From NCBI GenBank assembly GCA_023460515.1, contig JAEWPS010000016.1, positions 1-64,000 on the forward strand: a stretch of DNA of 64,000 nt, given 5' to 3'. The stretch is from Bacillota bacterium. GTDB lineage: Bacteria; Bacillota; Clostridia; TANB77; CAG-465. Shown here one piece after another: positions 55,378-63,255 of this stretch (position 1 is the first letter of the stretch; the number at the start of each line of letters is the position of its first letter). Both the position numbers and the translations under genes were made by a program. Below the pieces are notes generated by a model that saw only the letters and a list, made by a program, of their open reading frames with translations, had not been told where the DNA came from and did not search any database.

Positions 55378-56746
55378 CTAATATTTTAAACCTAACTTTT
55401 GTAAATTATCCTTTACCCAATATTGATATGTATCACATGTATGGTCTGCATAAGTATATGAATAATCTCTTGAATATGTATTATAATATATTTCATTACT
55501 TGCAAACTGTTTTTCTGTTTTATCAGGATCAGGTTTACCTTTTTCTACTGTATCCTTTTTCCACATGTAATTAGTTGTTTCTTGTTTAAATATTTTATTA
55601 TTTGGTATATCTAAAACAAAAAACTTCCCTTTTGATAGGAAGTCTTGAGAATAATCTACTAACTCTATTTTATTTTTCCCTTTATTAACTGGATTAAATC
55701 TTTTGCCATAGTCTTTGAATAACTGATTTCTTAATGCTCCGTTCTGCACTATCTATCGTTTCTTTATCTAATGTGGTCTTATACTTTTTAATCATTTCTA
55801 TTTCAAAGTTAAATATATCCTTTGAAAGCTCGCTAGGGGCTTTTTTAACAGACTTTTCATTTGGAGAATAAAAGTATATGTCTAAAAAATACCAATTGCC
55901 ATCTGTGGCATATCCAAAACACATACATGTTGTTGCTGATGTTTGATGCCCTCCATCTGTAGCAAAGTCTAAATACAATATTCTCAATTTATTATTTTCT
56001 AAATAGTCTTTATCTCTATATATTATTAAATCAGGATTATATATTAAACCTTCTATTCCAATTACTTCACCTAAATAAATCCAATTGTAACGTTTTTCAT
56101 CATAGTATTTTAATCTTTCTGCTTCTTCTATAAACATTCTACCTAACCATTGTTGCGGTACTGTTCTATAGTCTGATTCTGTTATAATTACATCATCACG
56201 ACTGCGCATTTTATTAACCCATTGATTTACCCAATCATATTTATTTTTTGGTGGATTAAATGAATAAAGAGTTATAAACCAATCATCATTACCACGACTA
56301 AACGTAGCAATTATCTGTTGTAAATCTTCTTCGTTGTCAAATTCTGTTAATTCTTCAAACCACAATATTTTAATAGGATTATTTTCATCTATAAAACCTT
56401 TTACTTTTTCATAGTCATCACCACCACCAAAATATATTTTATTACCATTTTGTAATATTGTAATTTCCATAGGGCTTAAATTTGCTTTATAGTCAATATT
56501 TTCTTCCAAACCATATCTTTTTAATGCTCTTTTAATTTCTTTATATACACTATTTCTTAAAGTGTTTTGATAGCGTCTTAATACTATTGCACTACAATTT
56601 ATTTCATTAATGCAATGATATACAACTTTTAAGGCATTTTTAGATGTTTTGGTACTACCTCTACCACCTTTGTCAATTTGATGTGATTTTTTAGATTTAA
56701 ATGTATTATAAAAATGCGGTGCTATTATTTCAGTTAATTTAACCAT
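55378..56746 (-). CDS. terL: Terminase large subunit, read through a +1 shift at CGG
   Basis: ATPase and nuclease of DNA packaging. Walker A-like GGRGSTKTS near residue 28, Walker B-like ILWFEELTEFD near 125, nuclease acidic motifs LYLDFATDGG near 245 and ETIDSAE. Frame 0 then stops 16 codons after the CGG at 55739-55741. Dropping its C gives IDSAEGALRNQLF and runs on to the C-terminal nuclease motif TYADHTCDTYQYW, 455 aa in total, normal for the family. Start taken at ATG 56746 (MVKLTEIIAPHF); upstream in-frame starts to 56767 lie in the TerS gene. Confidence 0.9.
55739..55741 (-). other. Recoding site 4: GAA-CGG-A, +1
   Basis: Frame 0 reads GCA GAA CGG AGC ATT. The restored terminase reads GCA GAA (C) GGA GCA TTA AGA AAT. 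Confidence 0.9.
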
Positions 56747-57188
56747 CTTCATCACACGGTAAATCATCCACTATAACTATTCTTTTAACTGCCTCAATTT
56801 CTTTATTTTTTATTTTTAATTCTTGCCTTTTAAGATCAAGTTCAACTACTTTTAACTCTTTATCAATTATTATTCCATATGCTGTTGCTAAATCTTTTAT
56901 ATTAGTAAACATATCTACATTTAGTGATTTTTTATTCATTGCCTCTAATATATTTTTTACTAATTGTTTTTTAGTTTCATGTTGTTCTGACATATATTCT
57001 AACGTTGACTTAGTATTCTCTTCTTGTTTTTGTGAACATTTTTGTTTAACTGTATCATCTTGTTTTACTATTTTTATAACTGTACTTAATGGCATTTTAT
57101 TTATTCTTGCAGTTTCTCTATAATTATTATTCTCTACATAATCAGAAATGATTTTTTTCTTTTCTTTATCAGTTAATCTTTTACCCAT
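56739..57188 (-). CDS. terS: Terminase small subunit
   Basis: 149 aa. N-terminal DNA-binding helix-turn-helix (KKIISDYVENNNYRETARINKMPLSTVIKIVK), helical oligomerisation middle, acidic end. Directly before terL. Confidence 0.82.
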   Translation of the reverse strand: MGKRLTDKEKKKIISDYVENNNYRETARINKMPLSTVIKIVKQDDTVKQKCSQKQEENTKSTLEYMSEQHETKKQLVKNILEAMNKKSLNVDMFTNIKDLATAYGIIIDKELKVVELDLKRQELKIKNKEIEAVKRIVIVDDLPCDEDG

Positions 57189-57379
57189 TTAATCATCTCC
57201 TGCACTAACGCTCTTTTATTACTTACTCTTATAGATTCTCTTTTCTTACCCTTACTTAACACTAAGTTATAACTCTTTTTAGTTCTCATATATTCTTCAT
57301 TATAAGTCATTACAGTAATTAAACTTACTTTATAAATTTGTGATAACTTAATAAATAATAAATTGATATACTTGTCCAT
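57173..57379 (-). CDS. Small phage protein, unknown (68 aa)
   Basis: Basic C-terminal half (SKGKKRESIRVSNKRALVQEM). Overlaps the terS start by 16 bp. Family not recognised; nucleic-acid contact is possible from its charge. Confidence 0.55.
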   Translation of the reverse strand: MDKYINLLFIKLSQIYKVSLITVMTYNEEYMRTKKSYNLVLSKGKKRESIRVSNKRALVQEMIKWVKD

Positions 57380-57381
57380 AA

Positions 57382-58641
57382 TTATTTCTTCTTTGTTGTT
57401 TTCTTTTTAGTAGTTTTAATAGATTCATCTTCTTTGTACTTATCTTTTAAAATATCAAATTCTTGTTTATCACTATCATTAATATTTATTTTAATATTTC
57501 TTATTGTTTCTTTTTGTTCTTCTTCGCTTATCTCTTTTACTAATTTAACAAATGGTACTTTATATTTATTATTGCCTAGCAATACGTCAAACCTAATTTT
57601 ATCTACTTCCCATTGCTCTCCTGATTCAGGTATTTTATTATCTTCAGCTTTGTTTATATGTTTCTCTTTCCATATTGGTAATGCTTCTACTAAATATCTC
57701 ATGTTCTTTCTCTCCTTTTTCCTATAATCTGGACTAGGTTGTCCTATTAATTTTATCCAATCTTGAACTGTACATTTTTCTTTATATGTAAAATCTTTAG
57801 GGATATTATTTACTATCTTTTCTATATCTAAATTAGATAAATCCATTTCTAAAATATATCCATTCTCTCCATCTATTACACTTTCATGCACACTATCAAA
57901 ATTAGTTACTAACATTGCAGTACCATATTGCAAACATTCATTTACAAAATAACTATATCCTTCAGTATCACTTAACTGCACTCCATAATCTGCTTCTTTT
58001 ATATAATCAAATATGTCATAAGTAGGTTTCATGTATACTATTTCTTCCATATCTATTTTATTAACGTTATATGTATTTAAATTAGTAAATATAGTCCATC
58101 TAAATTTAATATCTGCTTGTTTTAATCGATTAGCTAATGTAACCATTCTGTTATAGCCTTTTTCTCCACTTAATCTTGTTGCAGATACTAATTTTAACAT
58201 TGGTTTTGTTTCTTTTATCACGTCTAATATGTTATACATTAAATCACATTTTATTTTGTATATCTCATAAAAATTATCCGCTACAGTTTTTGACACTGCT
58301 ATATGTCTTGTAGTTTTGTCCCAACCTACATATTTATAACCTGTTTTTGATAACTCTTTATAATTAGCATGAATCATTTGTATACACTCTTTAAATTTTA
58401 TTGATTCAGGATAACCACCCCAAGAACTACTTAATATTAAAGTATCACATTCATATTTTTTATTAGGATCATATATTTCACATTCAACTTCTTTACAAAG
58501 CCTTTCTAACTGTTTACTATCACAATTTTTATATAATAAAAACACCTCATAATAATTTGACAGTGCTTTAACTAAATTATATGTGAAAGTCTCTACTCCT
58601 CCAATTTCGATAATGTTTGTATGATATACTATTATTTTCAT
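57382..58641 (-). CDS. Phage-encoded GT4-type glycosyltransferase
   Basis: 419 aa. GT-B fold: N-terminal IGGVETFTYNLVKALS near residue 13; donor domain with LKLVSATRLSGEKGYNRMV near 170, VQLSDTEGYSYFVNECLQYG near 235 (EX7E-type) and NGYIL. The last 60 residues are a Lys/Thr/Glu-rich tail ending TTKKKTTKKK. Its place just upstream of terminase suggests modification of virion or host surface glycans. Confidence 0.85.
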   Translation of the reverse strand: MKIIVYHTNIIEIGGVETFTYNLVKALSNYYEVFLLYKNCDSKQLERLCKEVECEIYDPNKKYECDTLILSSSWGGYPESIKFKECIQMIHANYKELSKTGYKYVGWDKTTRHIAVSKTVADNFYEIYKIKCDLMYNILDVIKETKPMLKLVSATRLSGEKGYNRMVTLANRLKQADIKFRWTIFTNLNTYNVNKIDMEEIVYMKPTYDIFDYIKEADYGVQLSDTEGYSYFVNECLQYGTAMLVTNFDSVHESVIDGENGYILEMDLSNLDIEKIVNNIPKDFTYKEKCTVQDWIKLIGQPSPDYRKKERKNMRYLVEALPIWKEKHINKAEDNKIPESGEQWEVDKIRFDVLLGNNKYKVPFVKLVKEISEEEQKETIRNIKININDSDKQEFDILKDKYKEDESIKTTKKKTTKKK

Positions 58642-58665
58642 ATCTATTCCTCTTCATAATCATTT

Positions 58666-58776
58666 CTACTTTATATCTTCAAGAATTTTACTTTGGGGAT
58701 ATAAAATTACAAACTCTTTAGCTAAAATTTCTGTTAATTGTTCATAATAATTTAATTGATTATATTTTTTTATCAT
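58666..58776 (-). CDS. 36-codon ORF overlapping the metallopeptidase end
   Basis: MIKKYNQLNYYEQLTEILAK... is protein-like but has no ribosome site. It begins inside the last codons of the gene at 58760, in a frame reachable by a slip on its A7 run, so it may be that protein's true C-terminus. Confidence 0.4.
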   Translation of the reverse strand: MIKKYNQLNYYEQLTEILAKEFVILYPQSKILEDIK

Positions 58777-59059
58777 TTATATATTTTTTCATTTCATTTA
58801 ACATATCACTGCTTTGTATATGTTTTAATTCATGTACTAATGTTGCATACCATTCTTCTGGATAATGATCTTTATTTAAAAGTATTTTTGCTTTTTTAAG
58901 ATTAATATGTCTTATTGACAATCCATACACTTCTTCATCTTCAGCTTCATCTTTCATTTCATATTTATTTATTATAGCAATATCTATATCCCAATCCTGT
59001 ATACGCATTATTTCTTGTAATTTTTTAATTATCTTTTCTAATTCTTCTATACTAGGCAT
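58760..59059 (-). CDS. Small zincin-like metallopeptidase (HExxH)
   Basis: 99 aa. LVHELKHIQSSD near residue 75 gives the HExxH zinc motif; the N-terminal part is a helix plus a beta strand pair (WDIDIAII). Resembles short phage SprT/ImmA-like zincins. The C-terminus may continue in the ORF at 58666. Confidence 0.65.
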   Translation of the reverse strand: MPSIEELEKIIKKLQEIMRIQDWDIDIAIINKYEMKDEAEDEEVYGLSIRHINLKKAKILLNKDHYPEEWYATLVHELKHIQSSDMLNEMKKYINDKKI

Positions 59060-59071
59060 ATTATTACTCCT

Positions 59072-59842
59072 TTATATTACGTTTGTTTCTATTATCTTTT
59101 CATTTAAATGTAATGTTATTGTTTGCTTTACAAATGCACTTGGATTCATCATTTCTCTTAATGGATACCCTGCATATGCTTGCCAACTGCTTGCTATAAT
59201 AGTTTTAAATGGTTTTATACTTACTTTATTGTTTTTACTATCTACTAATATCTTTGCTGGAAAACTATTTGCTGGTTTATGTGTATGTCCTGTTATTAAT
59301 AAGTCTAGTCCATCTATTGCATAAGCAAATTTTTCATTTCTATTTATTGCATTACCTGTACTTCCACCACCACTACCATGTGTTATTCCTAATACATATG
59401 TTTGCCTTTTACTATTTCTTTCTCCTAATTGTATTTTAATAAATGCCATATTACTTCTGTATCTATCTTCTATATCTAACTTACAACATACATCGTATAA
59501 AGGATTATCATCGCTATCTTTCTCGCTTCTACGTTCATGATTTCCACTAACTATGCAAAGTATTCTATCTTTAATATCTTTTAACTCATTTGATAACCAT
59601 TTCTTTTGGTCTGCTGGTCTCATAGTTTGTTCATATACGTTTGATACGCTACTTTTTAAAGCATTGTCCATCATATCCCCTGCAATTACTATATATGTAT
59701 TTTCATCTTGTAGTATTTCTTCTTTAAATTGTAACCATTCTTTACTCATAAATCCTTGACTACCTATATGCAAATCACTTAAAGGTTTTATCTTAATATT
59801 ATTATTAAACTTATAAATTAACATATCAAAGTCTTGTTTCAT
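59072..59842 (-). CDS. Metallophosphoesterase
   Basis: 256 aa calcineurin-like fold: LSDLHIGSQG near residue 18 (DxH), IAGDMMD near 52 (GDxxD), SGNHERR near 99 (GNHE), THGSG near 155 and GHTHKPA near 185 (GHTH). Probable phage phosphodiesterase/nuclease. Its ATG overlaps the restored stop of the Cys-rich gene at 59839 (ATGA). Confidence 0.9.
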   Translation of the reverse strand: MKQDFDMLIYKFNNNIKIKPLSDLHIGSQGFMSKEWLQFKEEILQDENTYIVIAGDMMDNALKSSVSNVYEQTMRPADQKKWLSNELKDIKDRILCIVSGNHERRSEKDSDDNPLYDVCCKLDIEDRYRSNMAFIKIQLGERNSKRQTYVLGITHGSGGGSTGNAINRNEKFAYAIDGLDLLITGHTHKPANSFPAKILVDSKNNKVSIKPFKTIIASSWQAYAGYPLREMMNPSAFVKQTITLHLNEKIIETNVI

Positions 59843-60007
59843 ACTTTCTCCTTATCACAAATTGCCTTATTAGGACAACCGATTACATTCTCTATAACAA
59901 GATTGAAACATCATATCATAAGACATAAAATGAGCGCAGTTATATGCGTCTTGACATATACTACACTTTTCATTTACATAGTTAATACAACTTTTACAAT
60001 CTTTCAT
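59839..60007 (-). CDS. Cys-rich small phage protein, read through a +1 shift at CGG
   Basis: ATG 60007. Frame 0 stops two codons after CGG at 59879-59881. Dropping the C restores CYRECNGCPNKAICDKEKV, adding paired cysteines (C-x3-C-x2-C-x5-C), and ends in TGA overlapping the next ATG. The 55-aa product has eight or more Cys in zinc-finger-like spacing. Function unknown. Confidence 0.72.
59879..59881 (-). other. Recoding site 6: AAT-CGG-T, +1
   Basis: Frame 0 reads AAT CGG TTG TCC TAA. Shifted: AAT (C) GGT TGT CCT AAT AAG. Confidence 0.75.
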
Positions 60008-60119
60008 ATCTTTTACTTCTTTCTTTAAACTGCTTTATGGTCTATGATTTTTTTACATTCTCATTAGATATATCATAGAAAATCCAAATCATTATATTTA
60101 CTTTTAGTTGAATATAAAA

Positions 60120-60622
60120 AACTAATACACTTTTTTAACACCTTGATATCTTAGGTGGTATATATTCACCATTTTTTGGTCGGTAGGTCGGTACTACTAC
60201 ATTACTCACGTATCTCTACGAGTGATAGCTACCTGTTCTATCCTCTTAACCAATTTGTTGGCTGTTTTATTAGTTATAAATGATATTATTTAAACTATTT
60301 AACTAACATATATCCTATTAGCACCAACTAGAAAAAGTGTATTTCTACACCACCGTTAGATTTCTCTAACTAGATACTAGAGATAATAACAACTATCTCC
60401 ATTTTTGTTTATATAAGCATATGTAGGTAAGGATTTGCACCTTACAACGACATCGGCAATTTCTCATTAAATGAATGTTATTTGGTATCTTGGGATTGTT
60501 TACCCTCTGACATTATTCCAACTTCCAATGTTCATGTTTAACCTTTATAGGCTCGTTCAGTTCTGATTCGGTCGATGCTATAATTGAACTCATCTGTGTC
60601 TACCTATTCCACCACTACATAT
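60120..60622 (-). ncRNA. Candidate large structured phage RNA with tRNA-like ends
   Basis: About 500 bp without credible ORFs in an otherwise gene-packed prophage. Read on the minus strand it begins TATGTAG then a perfect tRNA-Leu-like D-arm (GTGGAATAGGTAGACAC). About 200 nt later it has a T-arm-like TAAGG-TGCAAAT-CCTTA followed by CTACATA, complementary to the 5' heptamer. Beyond are GAAA-capped hairpins GTTAGA/TCTAAC and GTGTA/TACAC. Size and prophage setting recall ROOL/GOLLD RNAs, but the class is not proven. Confidence 0.45.
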
Positions 60623-60624
60623 AA

Positions 60625-60675
60625 TTATTTTATTAAACTATTAGGATTCATTCCTTCTGGTAATTGTAAATTCAT
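60625..60675 (-). CDS. Micro-ORF 3 (16 aa)
   Basis: MNLQLPEGMNPNSLIK; start overlaps the stop of micro-ORF 2 by ATGA. Last coding unit before the RNA candidate. Confidence 0.4.
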   Translation of the reverse strand: MNLQLPEGMNPNSLIK

Positions 60676-60716
60676 TCTATATCAATCCTAACTTCATACG
60701 GTAATTTAACATTCAT
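60672..60716 (-). CDS. Micro-ORF 2 (14 aa)
   Basis: MNVKLPYEVRIDIE; coupled by ATGA overlap on both sides. Confidence 0.4.
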   Translation of the reverse strand: MNVKLPYEVRIDIE

Positions 60717-60766
60717 TTTTTACCACCTGCAGTTATATTTACTTCTTCACACCATTCTATTTGCAT
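60713..60766 (-). CDS. Micro-ORF 1 (17 aa)
   Basis: MQIEWCEEVNITAGGKK; begins one base after the stop of the gene at 60768. Confidence 0.4.
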   Translation of the reverse strand: MQIEWCEEVNITAGGKK

Positions 60767-60767
60767 T

Positions 60768-60941
60768 TTAAACACTCACTTTCATTTTATTTAATTGTCT
60801 ATTTGCTCGTTCTCTTATTGTTCCAACAATCATTGGTTGCTCATCAATTTGTACACCAAATATTTCTTCTAAAAATACTTTATCTGAATTTATTATATTA
60901 TTATCATTATCTATCCATTTATATTTTTTAGGTGCTTCCAT
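60768..60941 (-). CDS. Small phage protein, unknown (57 aa)
   Basis: Start ATG 60941 chosen because GGTTGTGAGTAT before it matches the ribosome-site motif of the neighbour at 61519 (GGGTGTGAGTAT). Charged, helical (GTIRERANRQLNKMK). Family not recognised. Confidence 0.5.
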   Translation of the reverse strand: MEAPKKYKWIDNDNNIINSDKVFLEEIFGVQIDEQPMIVGTIRERANRQLNKMKVSV

Positions 60942-61006
60942 ATACTCACAACCTTTCAACTTGTCCATTACACATATATTTCTATATTGTAATATGTTTG
61001 TAGCAA

Positions 61007-61519
61007 TTACTTGTCCTCAATATATTTTGTCATTCTTACCAATGTATCTTGTGGAGTATGTCCATCATAATCGTGGCAAACTCTATCAAACTCAGGTATT
61101 TTAAATAAATCCCATTCTTTTAATTCATAATGGTTTGTTATTTGACCCATTGGTAATATAGCAACTACTATAAACCAACCACCACCAAAACATAACTCAC
61201 CATCACTATGTCTTTTAGATTTATATACAGTTATTGTTTTATTTTTACACCATTCGTTGAATAATAAAGCATTATATATTTTTCTAAACTCATATAATTC
61301 TCCAAATGTATGGTAAGTATCACTTATAAGAGATTCATTTATATAATCATAACTTATAGCATCTTTAATAGATTTATTTATTTTAGATATTACTTTATTT
61401 TTATCTTTTTGATTTATTTGTATTTCTTTACCACATTCACTACATTTATGAATGTCATATTTATGTCCCCATTCAATGTATTGTCTTAAATATTTGTAAT
61501 TGTGTTTACAAAATTTCAT
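61007..61519 (-). CDS. WDGH-domain-like phage protein
   Basis: 170 aa. Zinc-ribbon-like N-terminus (CKHNY... CSECGK), then SDTYHTFGELYEFRKIYNAL, SDGELCFGGGWFIV and DYDGHTPQDTLVRM, the pattern of the WDGH domain found in phages. Function unknown. Confidence 0.75.
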   Translation of the reverse strand: MKFCKHNYKYLRQYIEWGHKYDIHKCSECGKEIQINQKDKNKVISKINKSIKDAISYDYINESLISDTYHTFGELYEFRKIYNALLFNEWCKNKTITVYKSKRHSDGELCFGGGWFIVVAILPMGQITNHYELKEWDLFKIPEFDRVCHDYDGHTPQDTLVRMTKYIEDK

Positions 61520-61577
61520 ATACTCACACCCTATCTATAAATTATTCTAATTCTTTTTTACCTTTAATTTTCATAAT

Positions 61578-61709
61578 CTATATCCTATCTATATCAAAAT
61601 GACTTGTTTTTAACTTACTTTTCATTGTCTTTACTAATATTTCAAATTTTATTATATCTAGTAGTGTATTCTTTTTAGCATATATATTTAATTTGTTTAA
61701 TATGTGCAT
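61578..61709 (-). CDS. Small basic phage ORF (43 aa)
   Basis: ATG 61709 after GGGGTGTGG; Lys-rich helical peptide (AKKNTLLDIIKFEILVKTMK). A terminator hairpin (TAGCAC-rich, 61731-61764) lies upstream, so it may head the late transcript. Confidence 0.45.
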   Translation of the reverse strand: MHILNKLNIYAKKNTLLDIIKFEILVKTMKSKLKTSHFDIDRI

Positions 61710-61730
61710 AACCACACCCCATTTTTAAAA

Positions 61731-61764
61731 TAAAAATAGCACCGACATTTTAATCAGTGCTATA
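61731..61764 (-). terminator. Terminator after the regulator gene
   Basis: TAGCACTGA/TCGGTGCTA hairpin followed by TTTTTATTTT on the minus strand. Confidence 0.7.
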
Positions 61765-61868
61765 AAGGTTTTTATATGAATAATCTGTATTTCTTTATTT
61801 AGTTACTTCTAACTATTTATATTATACCACTATTTTTGGTACATGTATATAGAATTTATATAGAAGTT

Positions 61869-62360
61869 TTATAGTGTTTTAGTTAAATTTAACATATTTT
61901 GATTTTGATTGTATGTTTCTTGTAGTTTTATCAAACTGTCTGCTTTTGCATTTTGTATTGTTGTTAAATGAAACTCTTCTTTATCTGCTATTTGTTGTAG
62001 TTTTAATCCTTCAAAATAAAATGCTTTTATTATTCTCTCATTTCTATCATTGTTTAATGTTTCTATTAGATCGTCTATTTCTTTAACCTTATTTTTATAT
62101 ACTATTTTTTTAGCTTCAAAATTTCTAGTTACTTCATCGTTGTTAGCAACGTATGATTCCATAGGACAATCTTTATATCCAGTTTTGCCTGGCATTGGAT
62201 TATAATTGCTTGTTGCCCCATCTAAACAACTATATTTTGCTATATTTGTAATTGCACTTGTTAATGTGCTTATTCTTGATACATATTTATTATAATTATT
62301 TAATAATCCCTCAATTTTACTTTCATCTTCTAACCCTTGTTCAAATATATCTTCTATCAT
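61869..62360 (-). CDS. Phage late-gene sigma-like regulator (ArpU/DUF1492 type)
   Basis: 163 aa from ATG 62360 (GGGGATATAAAA upstream). C-terminal sigma-region-4-like helix-turn-helix: IIKAFYFEGLKLQQIADKEE, then TIQNAKADSLIKL. Such proteins switch on late genes; it sits just before the late block. Confidence 0.7.
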   Translation of the reverse strand: MIEDIFEQGLEDESKIEGLLNNYNKYVSRISTLTSAITNIAKYSCLDGATSNYNPMPGKTGYKDCPMESYVANNDEVTRNFEAKKIVYKNKVKEIDDLIETLNNDRNERIIKAFYFEGLKLQQIADKEEFHLTTIQNAKADSLIKLQETYNQNQNMLNLTKTL

Positions 62361-62371
62361 TTTTATATCCC

Positions 62372-62754
62372 CTATATTAAAATCCCTCTCTTTAGTTGTA
62401 AACAATCAAAACTACCTCTAAATCCTAACTCGTTTTCACAGTGATACAGTTTACTACTCTTTTTAGTTATTGTCTTAATAGTCCATTTGTGGTTGTCTAG
62501 TTCTATACTTTGTCCTAACTCATATATGTCAAATTCTTTGTAATGATTATTTTTTATTATTTCTTCTGAAGCTACCATCATTATTTTACTACCATCTTTT
62601 TTAGTAGCTATATTATTTGCTCTTGCTATTTCAGTTAGTCTTTTACACCCATTGTAAGACCTGCCTAAGTGTTCCATAACTTTTTTAGGTGTTTCATATT
62701 TTATTAGCAATTTTAAAAATGTCTCATCATCTGGTAATTTTCTATTTTTATCAT
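62372..62754 (-). CDS. Helix-turn-helix phage protein, start in a different frame
   Basis: The body (LIKYETPKKVMEHLGRSYNGCKRL, an HTH) is open in one frame, but its only ATG with a ribosome site (GAGGTG, 62754) is offset by one base. A -1 slip on the A5 run at about 62746 would join them (128 codons). Otherwise translation starts at the TTG at 62710 without a ribosome site. Confidence 0.5.
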
Positions 62755-62755
62755 A

Positions 62756-63086
62756 CTACACCTCTTTCAAACCAGCCTCATATTCTCTATATATTTTTAT
62801 AAAGTTGTCAAGATTCATAGTAACTAACCACTTACAATTATTCTTTCTATGAAATACTGCTGGTATATTATCCTTTGCGTCTCTTCTTGCTTGTCCCATT
62901 GCTTCTTCTATATTTAGTCTTTCAACTCTCTTACACTCTATATGAATGTTAGGTAATCCAACTACGTCTTCACCATCTAGCCCATTATATTGCTGTCCGT
63001 CTTCTACATGGATATCCATAATCTCTTAATATTCCTGCAAGTTCTCTTTCTCCAGAAGCGCCTTTTTTCTTACTATTTATTTTCAT
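62756..63086 (-). CDS. PDDEXK-family phage endonuclease, read through a +1 shift at CGG
   Basis: ATG 63086 after AAGGAGG, overlapping the previous stop (ATGA). Frame 0 gives MKINSKKKGASGERELAGIL... and stops three codons after CGG at 62997-62999. Dropping the C gives CRRGQQYNGLDGEDVVGL, exactly the conserved block of this Holliday-resolvase-like family, then IHIECKRVE (E-x-K catalytic) and VFHRKNNCKWLVTM. Total 109 aa, the family length. Confidence 0.9.
62997..62999 (-). other. Recoding site 5: AGA-CGG-A, +1
   Basis: Frame 0 reads AGA AGA CGG ACA GCA ATA TAA. The family reading is AGA AGA (C) GGA CAG CAA TAT. Confidence 0.92.
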
Positions 63087-63241
63087 TGCTTGTCCTCCTT
63101 AATGTAACTTCCAAACCAAAAACATAATGATAATATAAATAACAATGCTATGTAAATATTATCGTTTTTTATAAATATAAACGCTATTATCCATGTTATT
63201 AAAAGTACTACATCTGCTATTATTTTAATTTCTTTTTTCAT
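63083..63241 (-). CDS. Small phage membrane protein (52 aa)
   Basis: Two hydrophobic helices (about 6-24 and 29-46). ATG 63241 after GGAGGGAC; stop overlaps the nuclease start. Unknown role. Confidence 0.55.
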   Translation of the reverse strand: MKKEIKIIADVVLLITWIIAFIFIKNDNIYIALLFILSLCFWFGSYIKEDKQ

Positions 63242-63255
63242 ATATCTTGTCCCTC

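Noticed and set aside
60420..60620. tRNA-Leu gene interrupted by a group I intron
   Set aside because: The insert (about 115 nt) is too short and lacks recognisable intron core motifs; no convincing anticodon stem.
16622..62999. Explaining all CGG frameshifts as sequencing or assembly error
   Set aside because: Random C insertions before GG would also hit AGG, TGG and split contexts and out-of-frame CGG. All six hit a Gly codon in frame, and the many other CGG trinucleotides are unaffected. Read-level checking is still needed.
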